Shown: piece after piece, positions 27,625 to 40,953 of the stretch | Layout: each line of letters begins with the position of its first letter | Numbering within the stretch: position 1 is the first letter of the stretch | Source of the DNA: Lysobacter sp. Root494 | Lineage (GTDB): Bacteria > Pseudomonadota > Gammaproteobacteria > Xanthomonadales > Xanthomonadaceae | Length of the DNA: 64,000 bases | Direction of reading: 5' to 3' | NCBI RefSeq assembly: GCF_001427225.1 | Contig: NZ_LMFH01000001.1 | Span: 554,207 to 618,206, forward strand | Notes under the pieces: generated by a model | What the model saw: the letters and a program-made list of their open reading frames with translations, nothing else | Databases searched by the model: none | What the model was told of the DNA's origin: nothing | Made by a program: the position numbers and the translations under genes

Positions 27625-27655
27625 AAAAAGAAGCGGGCCGAAGCCCGCTTCTTGC
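27625..27655 (-). terminator. Rho-independent terminator of mrcA
   Basis: On the minus strand AAGAAGCGGG, CTTCGG, CCCGCTTCTT followed by a T run; it begins 19 bases after the mrcA stop. Confidence 0.85.
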
Positions 27656-27673
27656 ACGCATTCGGAACCGTGA

Positions 27674-31706
<4,033 letters not shown>

Positions 31707-31707
<1 letters not shown>

Positions 31708-32405
31708 TGGCACGGATCAACCTCCTCCCGTGGCGCGCCGAACGGCGCAAGCAGCGCCAGAAGGAATTCAGCATCCTGCTCGGCCTTTCTGCCTTGGGCG
31801 CGGTGCTGTTGTCGTTCCTGATGGTCGGCTACTACAAGGCGCAGATCAGCGGCCAGAACGAGCGCAACCAGTATCTGACCGACCAGATCTCGCAGGTCCA
31901 GAAACAGATCGACGAAATCAAGCTGCTCGACGAAAAGAAGGCCAAGCTGCTCGCCCGCAAGGAAATCATCGAGAAGCTGCAGGCCAACCGTTCGCAGATG
32001 GTGCATCTGTTCGATTCGCTGGTACGCACGATCCCGGACGGCGTGATCCTGACCTCGATCAAGCAGGACGAAGACACGCTCACGCTTGAAGGGCGTGCCC
32101 AGTCGAATGCGCGCGTGAGTACCTACATGCGCAACCTCGAGGGCTCGGGCTGGATGACCAAGCCGGACTTGTCGATCATCGAGGCGAAGGGCGAGGACAA
32201 GGCGCTGCCCAACATGTTCAAGCTGTCGGTGAAGCTCTCCAACCCGAACGCACCGAAAGACGAGGACGGCGATGGTGTTCCGGATGCTCCCGCGGCTGCT
32301 CCTGCCGGCGTTGCGCCCGCAGGTAGTGCACCTGCGGCGGCCCCTGCCACTCCGACCGACACCGCCCCGGCTGCAGCCCCAGTGAAACAAGGAGCCGCCT
32401 CGTGA
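31707..32405 (+). CDS. pilN: Type IV pilus assembly protein PilN
   Basis: A 232-residue bitopic inner-membrane protein. The cytoplasmic N-terminus MARINLLPWR holds the INLLPWR motif that docks into PilM. A transmembrane helix (about 23-43), a coiled coil (about 48-95) and a periplasmic ferredoxin-like domain (about 100-175) follow. The last 45 residues are Pro/Ala rich and probably disordered, longer than in Pseudomonas PilN. It is coupled to pilM by TGATG and to pilO by a GTGA overlap. Confidence 0.95.
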
Positions 32406-33100
32406 GCGCCAAGAAATTCTCACTGCGCGAACTCGATTTCAACAACATGGGCTCCTGGCCGCAGCAGGCCAAGGTCGGCTTCTGCGTGATCATCGCCCTG
32501 CTGATCGTCTTCCTGAGCTGGTGGCTGTTCGTTCGCGACAAGCTGGGCGAGCTGGAAGGTCTTGAGAGGCAGGAGACCGAGCTGCGCCAGGAATTCGAAA
32601 CCAAGCAGGGCCGCGCCGCCAATCTCGAGCCGCTCAAGCAGCAGCTCGCGCAGATGGAAGAACAGCTGAAGCAGATGTTGCGCCAGCTGCCGAGCAAGAC
32701 CGAAATGCCTGACCTGATCGTCGACATCTCGCAAACTGCGCTGGCAACTGGCATCACCAACGAACTATTCCAGCCTGGTCCGGAAATCCCGAAAGAGTTC
32801 TACGCAGAGAAGCCGATCGCGCTGCGCATGGTTGGCACCTATCACCAGTTCGGCGGCTTCGTGAGCGGCGTTGCGACGCTGCCGCGAGTGGTGATCATGA
32901 CCATGCACGACATCTCGCTGAAGCCCCGCGACAAGGACAAGAATGGCAAGCCCGTGGGAATCACGGCAAATATGCCGCTCGAACTTGCCGGTACGGTGAA
33001 GACCTATCGCTATCTTGATGAGGAAGAGGTGGCCGAGCAGGAAAAGGCGGCCCAGACAGCGCAAGGTGGCAGTGCGGCCGGTACGCAGGGGGGAACCTGA
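32402..33100 (+). CDS. pilO: Type IV pilus assembly protein PilO
   Basis: A 232-residue inner-membrane protein that dimerises with PilN. It has a short cytoplasmic tail, one transmembrane helix (about 24-46), a coiled coil with KQQLAQMEEQLKQML (about 55-97) and a ferredoxin-like periplasmic domain with the GTYHQFGGFVSGVATLPR segment (about 145-165). The start is GTG, overlapping the pilN stop (GTGA). It is one base from pilP. Confidence 0.94.
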   Translation: MSAKKFSLRELDFNNMGSWPQQAKVGFCVIIALLIVFLSWWLFVRDKLGELEGLERQETELRQEFETKQGRAANLEPLKQQLAQMEEQLKQMLRQLPSKTEMPDLIVDISQTALATGITNELFQPGPEIPKEFYAEKPIALRMVGTYHQFGGFVSGVATLPRVVIMTMHDISLKPRDKDKNGKPVGITANMPLELAGTVKTYRYLDEEEVAEQEKAAQTAQGGSAAGTQGGT

Positions 33101-33101
33101 G

Positions 33102-33656
33102 ATGCTCGGACACTCTGACCGCATGACTACCGTCCGCAAGCGCATCCTGCTTGGCGCAGTGCTGGTCCTCGCGCTGGTGGGCTGCACTCGCGGCATTACC
33201 AGCACGCCAGGCGAGGCCCCCAACCTTGAGAAGTGGGTGGCGGAAGTCAAGGCGCGCCCGGCGCCGCCCCTGGATCCCCTTCCGGTGATGCAGCAGTTCG
33301 AAACATTCGAATACGCTGCCTATGCATTGCGCGATCCCTTCAGCACCGCCTTCACCGATGCCGACAACGGCTCGGGCCCGCGTCCTGATCGCCAGCGGCG
33401 CAGGCAGACGCTCGAGCAATTCCCGCTGGATAGCCTGGATATGGTCGGCACGTTGGGCCGCGGTGCGGGGGTGATCGCACTCGTAATGGCCCCGGACAAG
33501 GTGACCTATCGCGTGCGCCCGGGGGACTACATGGGCCAGAACGATGGGCGGGTGACCGGTGTGTTTGAAGACCGCATCGAGTTGGTGGAACTGGTGCCGG
33601 ATGGCGCGGGTGGCTGGCTGGAACGTCCAGCGTCGGTCGCATTAGAAGATCAATGA
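33102..33656 (+). CDS. pilP: Type IV pilus lipoprotein PilP
   Basis: A 184-residue inner-membrane lipoprotein that links the PilN-PilO complex to the PilQ secretin. The lipobox is LALVGC, after a basic start MTTVRKRILL; a downstream ATG at 33123 would also serve. A disordered linker is followed by a C-terminal beta domain (about 100-180, MVGTLGRGAGVIALV...GDYMGQNDGRV) that contacts the secretin. It starts one base after the pilO stop and ends 15 bases before the pilQ ATG. Confidence 0.93.
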   Translation: MLGHSDRMTTVRKRILLGAVLVLALVGCTRGITSTPGEAPNLEKWVAEVKARPAPPLDPLPVMQQFETFEYAAYALRDPFSTAFTDADNGSGPRPDRQRRRQTLEQFPLDSLDMVGTLGRGAGVIALVMAPDKVTYRVRPGDYMGQNDGRVTGVFEDRIELVELVPDGAGGWLERPASVALEDQ

Positions 33657-33671
33657 TTGGGGGATGACACG

Positions 33672-35615
33672 ATGACCGTTTTCAACGCCAACCGCTCCAT
33701 GCGCGCCGGCCCCGCTCGTGTTGGTCTAGGCCTCGCGATCGGGCTGCTTGCAGGAATGAGCGCCGTGCACGCCGCCACACCGGTATCGCACGGCACTTTC
33801 ACCCCGACTTTCGTCGCGCAGCTGGCACCCGCTGCCGCGCCGGCACCGAGCAACGATCCGGCGAAACAACTGCCGGGTGCGATCTCCGTGTCCAACATCG
33901 ACTTCAAGCGCGGCGACGGCGGCGCGGGCAAGTTGATCCTGCGCTTCACAGGCGACGGTGCTGCCCCGGATCTGCGCAGCACCGGGTCGACCATCACGAT
34001 CAACGTAGGCAATGCGCAGCTGCCGGCCAACCTGCAGAAGCCACTGAATGTCACCGATTTCGCGACGCCGGTGCAGTCGATCGATGCGCGCTCGGCAGGC
34101 ACGGGTACCCAACTCGTACTCAACACGGCCGGTGCTTATGAGTCGATGGCTTACCAGACCGGTCGCGACTACATCGTCGAGATCATTCCGCGCGCAGCAG
34201 GCACCAAGCAGCGTGCAGTGGGCGCAGCTGCGACTACTGGCACGACCGGCGCGCGTGCGTACAGCGGTCGCCCGGTGACGTTCAACTTCCAAGATGTGCC
34301 GGTTCGCACGGTTCTACAGCTGATCGCGGAAGAGTCGGGGCTGAACGTTGTCGCCGCCGACACCGTCCAGGGCAATGTCACCCTGCGGTTGGTCAATGTG
34401 CCGTGGGATCAGGCGTTGGACATCGTCCTGCAGGCCAAGGGCCTTGATAAGCGTCGCAGCGGCAACGTCGTCTGGATTGCCCCGCAGGCAGAAATTGCCA
34501 AATACGAACAGGACAAGGAAGACGCGCGCATCGCCTTGGACAACCGTGTCGATCTCGTCACCGAGTACATCCAGATCAACTACCACAATGCCGGCGCCAT
34601 CTATAAGGCATTGACGGAAGCCAAGGGGATCGGCGGGAACAGTGGACAAGGCGGCGGGGGTGGCAACAACCAAAACGATAATGGCTTCCTGTCGCAACGT
34701 GGACGGCTGGTCGCGGACGATCGCACCAACACCCTGATGGTCAGTGATATCCCGAAAAAAGTCGTCCAGATCCGCGAATTGGTGCGGGTGATCGACCGTC
34801 CGGTGGACCAAGTCATCATCGAGGCCCGTATCGTGATTGCGACCGAAACCTTCGCGCGTGAGGTGGGCGCCAAGTTCGGTATCAACGGCGCCACTGGCAA
34901 GGATGGTGATCGCAGCTCGCTCGGCTTTGGTGGCAGCGATACAGCGTCGTCTGGCAATGCGGTTACGCGTGGCAACAATCCCAACACGCGCGGTGCGATT
35001 ACCCGCAACCTGAACGTAGACCTTGGTGTGCAGAATCCGGCAGGAGCATTGGCACTCTCGATTCTCAATGCCGGTTATCTGCTCGACGTCGAACTTTCGG
35101 CGATGCAGGAAGAAGGCCGCGGCGAAGTCATCTCCAATCCGCGCGTAGTCACCAGCAACCAGCGCGAAGCCGTGATCCGCCAAGGCCAGGAAGTCGGCTA
35201 CGTAACGGTGACGCAGGGTGCCGGCGCAGGTGGCAACGTCGCCCAGCAGACCGTGCAGTTCAAGGACGTCCTGCTCGAAATGAAGGTGACCCCGACCATC
35301 ACCAATGACGGCCGCGTCTTCCTCAACATGAACGTCAAGAAGGATGAAGTCGAAGATTTCGTCGAAGCCTCCATCGGCAGCGTTCCGCTGATCAACAAGC
35401 GCGAAGTCAACACGGCGGTGCTGATCGAAGACGGTCAGACCGTCGTCATCGGCGGCGTGTATGAATTCCGCGACCGCAGCGACATCCAGAAGGTCCCCTT
35501 CCTTGGCGACATTCCCTTCCTGGGCAACCTGTTCAAGAAGAAGGGCAAGAACAAGGAAAAGGCGGAACTGCTGATCTTCGTCACGCCGAAGGTATTGCAG
35601 GTTTCCCAGCGCTGA
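33672..35615 (+). CDS. pilQ: Type IV pilus secretin PilQ
   Basis: A 647-residue outer-membrane secretin forming the pilus exit pore. After a signal peptide (cleavage near VHAA, about residue 35) comes one AMIN domain (about 68-170), then a secretin/TonB N0 domain (about 195-265, FNFQDVPVRTVLQLIAEESGLNVV), an N1 domain, and the C-terminal secretin (about 440-640) ending FVTPKVL. It is shorter than Pseudomonas PilQ (714), which has two AMIN domains; only one is clear here. A Gly/Asn-rich loop lies near 322-337. The ATG at 33672 has GGGGGAT upstream. It is the last gene of the pilMNOPQ operon. Confidence 0.95.
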   Translation: MTVFNANRSMRAGPARVGLGLAIGLLAGMSAVHAATPVSHGTFTPTFVAQLAPAAAPAPSNDPAKQLPGAISVSNIDFKRGDGGAGKLILRFTGDGAAPDLRSTGSTITINVGNAQLPANLQKPLNVTDFATPVQSIDARSAGTGTQLVLNTAGAYESMAYQTGRDYIVEIIPRAAGTKQRAVGAAATTGTTGARAYSGRPVTFNFQDVPVRTVLQLIAEESGLNVVAADTVQGNVTLRLVNVPWDQALDIVLQAKGLDKRRSGNVVWIAPQAEIAKYEQDKEDARIALDNRVDLVTEYIQINYHNAGAIYKALTEAKGIGGNSGQGGGGGNNQNDNGFLSQRGRLVADDRTNTLMVSDIPKKVVQIRELVRVIDRPVDQVIIEARIVIATETFAREVGAKFGINGATGKDGDRSSLGFGGSDTASSGNAVTRGNNPNTRGAITRNLNVDLGVQNPAGALALSILNAGYLLDVELSAMQEEGRGEVISNPRVVTSNQREAVIRQGQEVGYVTVTQGAGAGGNVAQQTVQFKDVLLEMKVTPTITNDGRVFLNMNVKKDEVEDFVEASIGSVPLINKREVNTAVLIEDGQTVVIGGVYEFRDRSDIQKVPFLGDIPFLGNLFKKKGKNKEKAELLIFVTPKVLQVSQR

Positions 35616-35637
35616 TCCGCGCTGATCGAAGCCAACT

Positions 35638-35665
35638 ACGGGAGCCGCAAGGCTCCCGTTTTCGT
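35638..35665 (+). terminator. Rho-independent terminator of pilMNOPQ
   Basis: ACGGGAGCC, GCAA, GGCTCCCGT followed by TTTCGTTTT. Confidence 0.85.
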
Positions 35666-35773
35666 TTTGCTCGACGCGGAATGCAACTGTCGCCCAACTG
35701 AACCCTGACCCGGTGCGTGAACCCGCTGCGCCTTCTTCGGTCAAAATGGGTCCGATCCGCCAACGAGTGCCCG

Positions 35774-36793
35774 ATGGACAGCAGTATTCCCCCGATTCCG
35801 GCCGCCCCGCGACATGAAGCGGGAGGGCAGCTGCATGAGGCCTTTAGCGATCTGCGCGCCGCGTTGTCGGCCGAGATCGTCGGCCAGGCGGCCCTGATCG
35901 AACGCCTGCTGATCGCACTGCTCGCCGACGGCCACCTGCTGGTTGAAGGTGCGCCCGGCCTCGCCAAGACGAGCGCCATCCGCGCCTTGGCCGCGCGGCT
36001 CGATGCCGATTTCGCCCGCGTCCAGTTCACGCCGGATCTGTTGCCTGCGGACCTGACCGGTACGGAAGTCTGGCGGCCCCAGGATGGGCGTTTCGAATTC
36101 CAGGCCGGGCCGATCTTCCACCCGTTGCTGCTCGCCGACGAAATCAACCGCGCGCCCGCCAAGGTGCAATCCGCGCTGTTGGAAGCCATGGGTGAGCGTC
36201 AGGTGACGGTCGGCCGGCAGACCTATGCGCTGCCGCCTTTGTTTCTGGTGATGGCGACGCAGAATCCCATCGAGCAGGAAGGCACGTTCCCGTTGCCCGA
36301 AGCGCAACTCGATCGCTTCCTGATGCACGTCCGCATCGGTTATCCGGAAGCGGCGACCGAAACAGAAATCCTCCGCCTGGCGCGCGAACGCGCACGCGCG
36401 ACCGTCACCTCGATGCCCGCGGCGATTACCCGCATATCGCAGGCCGACGTATTCGCTGCGCGTGCTGCAGTCCTCGATCTGCATGTGGCGCCAGCGGTCG
36501 AGCGCTACCTGATCGAACTCGTCCTGGCCTCACGCGATGCGCAGCGCTATGACAACGCGCTCGCACGACGGATTGCCTGGGGTGCGAGTCCCCGCGGCTC
36601 GATCGCACTGGAACGTTGCGCGCGCGCGCATGCGTGGCTGGCCGGGCGCGACTTCGTTACGCCCGACGACGTGCGCGCGATTGCGCCTGACGTACTGCGT
36701 CATCGCATCCTGCCCAGTTACGAAGCTACCGCCGAAGGCTGGGATGGCGATCGCCTCGTGGCAGAACTGCTGCGGCAGGTACCGTTGCCCTGA
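35774..36793 (+). CDS. MoxR family AAA+ ATPase
   Basis: A 339-residue AAA+ chaperone-like ATPase. Walker A is GAPGLAKT (near residue 73), Walker B LLADEINRAP (near 126), sensor 1 ATQNP near 172 and the PLPEAQLDRF segment near 186-195. MoxR proteins work with von Willebrand factor A partners to activate or mature protein complexes, as with methanol dehydrogenase and CoxDEF. It is the first gene of a six-gene operon with two vWA partners. Start ATG 35774 is preferred; a GTG at 35717 keeps the frame open upstream. The downstream DUF58 gene starts two bases after its stop. Confidence 0.93.
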   Translation: MDSSIPPIPAAPRHEAGGQLHEAFSDLRAALSAEIVGQAALIERLLIALLADGHLLVEGAPGLAKTSAIRALAARLDADFARVQFTPDLLPADLTGTEVWRPQDGRFEFQAGPIFHPLLLADEINRAPAKVQSALLEAMGERQVTVGRQTYALPPLFLVMATQNPIEQEGTFPLPEAQLDRFLMHVRIGYPEAATETEILRLARERARATVTSMPAAITRISQADVFAARAAVLDLHVAPAVERYLIELVLASRDAQRYDNALARRIAWGASPRGSIALERCARAHAWLAGRDFVTPDDVRAIAPDVLRHRILPSYEATAEGWDGDRLVAELLRQVPLP

Positions 36794-36795
36794 GC

Positions 36796-37731
36796 ATGGA
36801 CGGGCGGGCCGTTCCAGCAAAACCGGTGAGCGGATCCGACAACGGCATCCGGCCTTCGCTATCCGAACTGGTAGCGCTGCGCGGCAGCGTGAGCGGGCGC
36901 CGGAATGCAAAGCTCGGACGGCAGGGCGTGACCGGGCACTCGCTCTCGCCCCTGCGCGGACGCGGCATGGAATATGCCGAATCGCGCGACTATGTTGCTG
37001 GTGATGATGCGCGGCACATCGACTGGCGCCTCACCGCGAGAACCGGTCGCGCCCATACCAAACTGTTCCAGGCTGAACGCGAGCGCCTGACGCTGATCGT
37101 CGCGGACACCGCCCCGTCGCTGTATTTCGGCACGCGCGTCCGCTTCAAGTCCGTGCAGGCCGCGCGTGCGGGTGCGGTGGCCGCGTGGGCGGCTGCACGT
37201 GACGGCGATCGCATCGCGGCGCTCCGTGGCAGCGTGCGTGAAGCGCCCGTCACGCCGGCTTCGGGCGCGCGCGGCGCACTGCGTGTTCTCGATGCGCTCG
37301 TGCGCTGGTATTCGCAAGCGCCTGAAGAAGACGCGGGGCTCAACGTCGCGCTCGATCACGCACAACGATTGCTGCGTCCTGGATCGCGCGTGGTGTTGCT
37401 GGCTGATCCGCGCAGCATCGCTGACATTCCGGAACGGCGTTGGCCCGCATTGGCGCAACACCACGAAGTGATCGTCCTGTTGCTGACTGATCCACTGGAA
37501 ACGGCGCCGCCGAAATCCGCGGTGCCGTTCAGCACCGACGGCCATCGCGTCGAGATCGATCTTGCTTCGGCCGCGCAACGCCAGCGTTGGCTGCGCGAGT
37601 TCGCCGCGCCTGTCGAAGCCGCCATCGCCTCGCTGCCGTCACGCGGCGTGCGCGTGCAGGCGTTGCCGGGCGACGCGCCGAGTGAATCCTGGTTGCCGCT
37701 GCTGGGCCGGACGCGGCCGATGGTGGCGTGA
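36796..37731 (+). CDS. DUF58 domain protein
   Basis: A 311-residue cytoplasmic or peripheral protein of the DUF58 family, a universal partner of MoxR ATPases. The diagnostic segment RGMEYAESRDYVAGDDARHIDW lies near residues 56-77. A vWA-like alpha/beta region follows (about 95-260) with a truncated metal-ion site. No transmembrane segment is clear, unlike some relatives. The last bases (TGATG) overlap the next ATG. Its function is thought to be in the assembly of a MoxR-dependent complex; the target is unknown. Confidence 0.9.
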   Translation: MDGRAVPAKPVSGSDNGIRPSLSELVALRGSVSGRRNAKLGRQGVTGHSLSPLRGRGMEYAESRDYVAGDDARHIDWRLTARTGRAHTKLFQAERERLTLIVADTAPSLYFGTRVRFKSVQAARAGAVAAWAAARDGDRIAALRGSVREAPVTPASGARGALRVLDALVRWYSQAPEEDAGLNVALDHAQRLLRPGSRVVLLADPRSIADIPERRWPALAQHHEVIVLLLTDPLETAPPKSAVPFSTDGHRVEIDLASAAQRQRWLREFAAPVEAAIASLPSRGVRVQALPGDAPSESWLPLLGRTRPMVA

Positions 37732-38183
37732 TGCAGGACGCATCGCTGGTCCTCCGCGATATCCACCAACCCGTCGCCCCTGCGTGGTGGCCGCCTGCGC
37801 CCGGGTGGTGGGTTGTAACCGCCATTGTGCTCGTCGCAGCACTGGGCTTCGTGCTGTGGCGGCGACGCCGTCGCGAACGGCAGCGCCGCATCGCCGGGAT
37901 ATTCGACGACACGATCCGGTCCGCAGACGGCGCGCCCGCACAGATCGCCGCCATGTCCGAACTGCTGCGCCGCGCCGCGCGCCGCCACAATTCGCAAGCC
38001 GACAAGCTGCAGGGCAGCGCGTGGCTCGAATATCTGGATGCGGATGACAAGCGCCATCCGTTTACCAGAGGCATCGGAAGACTGCTGCTCGAAGGCGGCT
38101 TCCGCCGTGATGCCCATCCGGAAGACGTGTCCGCGCTGCACGCACTAACACGCGAACGCTTCATCGAGTGGATGGCGAAGTGA
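37731..38183 (+). CDS. DUF4381 membrane protein
   Basis: A 150-residue protein with one transmembrane helix (about residues 27-45, VTAIVLVAALGFVLW) followed by a strongly basic RRRRRERQRR stop-transfer segment, so the C-terminal 100 residues are cytoplasmic. The family (DUF4381) occurs in MoxR-Bat operons and is of unknown function. ATG 37731 overlaps the DUF58 stop (TGATG). Its stop overlaps a possible GTG start of the following vWA gene. Confidence 0.87.
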   Translation: MQDASLVLRDIHQPVAPAWWPPAPGWWVVTAIVLVAALGFVLWRRRRRERQRRIAGIFDDTIRSADGAPAQIAAMSELLRRAARRHNSQADKLQGSAWLEYLDADDKRHPFTRGIGRLLLEGGFRRDAHPEDVSALHALTRERFIEWMAK

Positions 38184-38185
38184 CC

Positions 38186-39196
38186 ATGCCATCGATGCCG
38201 TCCATCGAAGCCTTGACCGAACTGTTTGCCTGGCCCTGGTTGCTCGCCGCGCTGCCGTTGCCGCTGCTCGCGCGCTGGCTGTTGCCAGCATCGCGTGCGA
38301 GCGGCGCCGCGCTTCGCGTGCCGTACGGCCCGCGCCTGGATGCCATCGCGCAGGGCGGTGGTGGGCATGCACTGCGGGGCGGCGTGCATCCCCTGCTGGT
38401 GCTTGCGTGGATCCTGCTCTGCGTCGCCGCCGCGCGTCCTCAGCAGCTCGGTGACGCCGTGCAGCCACCACAGGTCGGTCGCGACCTGATGCTTGCGCTG
38501 GACCTGTCCGGCAGCATGGGCGAACCCGACATGGAACTCGGTGGCCGCCCCGTCGATCGCCTTACGGCTGCGAAAGCCGTGCTCGCCGACTTCCTCGAAC
38601 GGCGCGCGGGCGACCGCATCGGCCTGCTCGTGTTCGGCCGACGCGCGTATGCGCTGACTCCGCTTACGCTCGATCGCGATTCCGTGCGCGAGCAGCTCGG
38701 CGACAGCGTGGTAGGGCTCGCCGGCCAGGAAACCGCGATCGGCGACGCGATCGGCCTCGCTGTGAAGCGCCTGCGCGCGCAACCGGCGGAGCAGCGCGTG
38801 CTGATCCTGCTGACCGATGGCGTCAACACCGCCGGCGCACTCGACCCCCGCAAGGCCACCGAGCTCGCGCGCAGCGAACACGTGCGCGTGCACACGATCG
38901 CGTTCGGCGGCGACGGCTCGCTGTCGGTTTTCGGCTTCAAGCTGCCGATGCCGGGTGCGGGCGACGAAGTCGACGAGTCCACGCTGCGCGCGATCGCCGA
39001 GCAGACCGGCGGCCGCTTCTTCCGCGCACGCGATACAGCGCAGCTCGTCGACATCTATGCGGAAATCGATCGGCTCGAACCGATCCGCCGCCCCGGCAAG
39101 GCCGTGCGCCCGAAACTGGAGCGTTATGCGTGGCCACTTGCAGGCGCATTCGTGTGTGCGTTGTTGGCCTTGGCGTGGCCGCGGAGACGCGCATGA
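38186..39196 (+). CDS. von Willebrand factor A domain protein, BatA-like
   Basis: A 336-residue membrane protein with hydrophobic segments near residues 13-33 and 70-83, a vWA domain (about 97-290) and a C-terminal transmembrane helix. The metal-ion-dependent adhesion site is complete: DLSGS at 106-110, with Thr (QETAIGD) and Asp (LLTDGVN) further on. It should bind protein partners through a divalent ion. ATG 38186 is used; GTG 38180, overlapping the previous stop as GTGA, is also possible. Its stop overlaps the next gene's ATG. Confidence 0.9.
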   Translation: MPSMPSIEALTELFAWPWLLAALPLPLLARWLLPASRASGAALRVPYGPRLDAIAQGGGGHALRGGVHPLLVLAWILLCVAAARPQQLGDAVQPPQVGRDLMLALDLSGSMGEPDMELGGRPVDRLTAAKAVLADFLERRAGDRIGLLVFGRRAYALTPLTLDRDSVREQLGDSVVGLAGQETAIGDAIGLAVKRLRAQPAEQRVLILLTDGVNTAGALDPRKATELARSEHVRVHTIAFGGDGSLSVFGFKLPMPGAGDEVDESTLRAIAEQTGGRFFRARDTAQLVDIYAEIDRLEPIRRPGKAVRPKLERYAWPLAGAFVCALLALAWPRRRA

Positions 39197-40953
39197 ATCC
39201 GGCCGCATTGCTTCAGGATTTCGCGGCGTTGCATTTCCTGCGTCCGTGGTGGCTGTGCGCTCTCGTGCTCCTGCCAGTGCTCGCGTGGTGGTGGCGCAGG
39301 CGGCAGCGCGAAAGCAGCGCGTGGCACGCCTTCGTCGATCCGCACCTGCTTCCGCAGCTGCTGGAATCCCGCGGTGATCGCAGGAGCCGTGTCGCGCCGT
39401 GGCTTGCCGCGCTGGGCTACCTGCTCGCGGTGCTCGCGCTGGCAGGTCCGAGCTGGCGCCGTTCCGAACAACCGTTGTGGCAGAGCCAGACCCCGCTGGT
39501 CGTGGCGCTGGATCTCTCCAGCGCATCGCTCGCCGCCGACCTTCCGCCCTCGCGCCTCGCGCAGGCACGCGCCAAGCTCGCCACGCTGCTGCGCGAACGC
39601 AACGGCGGGCAGATCGGCCTCGTAGCATTCGCCGGCGACGCTTTCACCGTGGCGCCACTGACCGATGATGCGGCGAATGTCGCGCTCTACCTCGATGCGC
39701 TCCAGCCCGATGTCATGCCGCGCGATGGCCAGCGGGCGAGTGAAGCGATCGAATGGTCGGCGCGGCTGCTGAAGCGCGCCGGTGCGCGCAGCGGCGACAT
39801 CGTCGTGCTGACCGACCACGCCGACGATGCCGCCATCAACGCAGCCTCGGAAGCGGTGGCGGGCGGTTACCCCGTGTCGGCATTGGGACTGGGTACAGAA
39901 GCCGGAACCGTCTACCGCCGCGTCGACGGAAGCATCGCCAACGCGCGCCTCGATTCGGCTTCGCTTCGCAAGCTCGCGGCCAACGGTAATGGCGGCTACG
40001 CGGCGCTCTCGGGCGATGATTCCGATCTGCACGCGCTGGGCGTGCTGGAGCCGCGCACTTCCGATGAAGTCGGCGGAACCGGAAGCGGCTTCACCTGGCG
40101 CGACGAAGGCTTCTGGCTGCTGCCGCCGCTGATGCTGCTGGCGTTGTTTGCTTTCCGCCGTCGCACCGGCGGCACATTGGTGCTCGTGCTGTTGTGCGCC
40201 GGGTTTCCGCTGCACAGCGCGCACGCGCAGGGCGTGTGGCGCCGACCCGACCAGACCGAATACGCGCGCATCCAGCGCGGCAATGAGGCTTACCGCAAAG
40301 GCGATTTCAAGGCGGCGGCGCAGCAGTACGACGATGCCGACACCGCCACCGCGCATTACAACCGCGGCAATGCACTGGCGAAAGCCGGCCAGTACCAGCA
40401 GGCGATCGATGCGTACAACGAAGCGTTGCGCCGGCAGCCGGGCATGGCCGATGCCATCGCGAACAAGCGCGCAGTCGAAGCGGCAATGAAGCGGAAACAG
40501 TCGCAGTCCAGCCAGGGCAACCAGCAGCAGAAATCGCAGGGCGATCAGGACGGTCAATCGCAGCCGCAATCCGGGCAGCCGTCGCAGTCGCGCAATCCCC
40601 AGCCAAACGACCAACAGCAGCAGTCCTCGAAGCAGGACGTCCAGCAACAGAAGAACCAGCAGCAACAGGCCCAGGACACACAGGCCAAACCGCAGGACGC
40701 AAAAGCGCAGCAACAAGCCGACCAGGCCCAACGCGAACGCATGCAGCGCGCACTGGAACAGGCACGCAAGCAGGACGGCAAACAGCCAACGCAGGAGGCC
40801 GCGCGCGCAAGGGAAACCCCCGAGCAACGCGAACGCCGCCTGGCCAACGAAGCCTGGCTGAAGCGCGTGCCGGACGATCCGGGCGGGCTGCTGCGGGCGA
40901 AGTTCCGCCTCGAATACGAACGCCGCGTGTCGCAGGGCAGGGCAGAAGAATGA
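39193..40953 (+). CDS. vWA-TPR membrane protein (BatB-BatC fusion-like) with Gln-rich linker
   Basis: A 586-residue protein. Two N-terminal hydrophobic helices (about 15-35 and 68-85) precede a vWA domain (about 100-290). A further hydrophobic segment (about 310-345) leads into TPR repeats (about 355-430). A very Gln/Asn/Ser-rich stretch (about 435-530) and a charged tail follow. The vWA metal site is incomplete: DLSSAS at 107-112 has Ala111 where DxSxS needs Ser, in contrast with the intact BatA neighbour. It combines BatB (vWA) and BatC (TPR), which are separate genes in other operons. It overlaps both neighbours by four bases. Confidence 0.9.
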   Translation: MNPAALLQDFAALHFLRPWWLCALVLLPVLAWWWRRRQRESSAWHAFVDPHLLPQLLESRGDRRSRVAPWLAALGYLLAVLALAGPSWRRSEQPLWQSQTPLVVALDLSSASLAADLPPSRLAQARAKLATLLRERNGGQIGLVAFAGDAFTVAPLTDDAANVALYLDALQPDVMPRDGQRASEAIEWSARLLKRAGARSGDIVVLTDHADDAAINAASEAVAGGYPVSALGLGTEAGTVYRRVDGSIANARLDSASLRKLAANGNGGYAALSGDDSDLHALGVLEPRTSDEVGGTGSGFTWRDEGFWLLPPLMLLALFAFRRRTGGTLVLVLLCAGFPLHSAHAQGVWRRPDQTEYARIQRGNEAYRKGDFKAAAQQYDDADTATAHYNRGNALAKAGQYQQAIDAYNEALRRQPGMADAIANKRAVEAAMKRKQSQSSQGNQQQKSQGDQDGQSQPQSGQPSQSRNPQPNDQQQQSSKQDVQQQKNQQQQAQDTQAKPQDAKAQQQADQAQRERMQRALEQARKQDGKQPTQEAARARETPEQRERRLANEAWLKRVPDDPGGLLRAKFRLEYERRVSQGRAEE

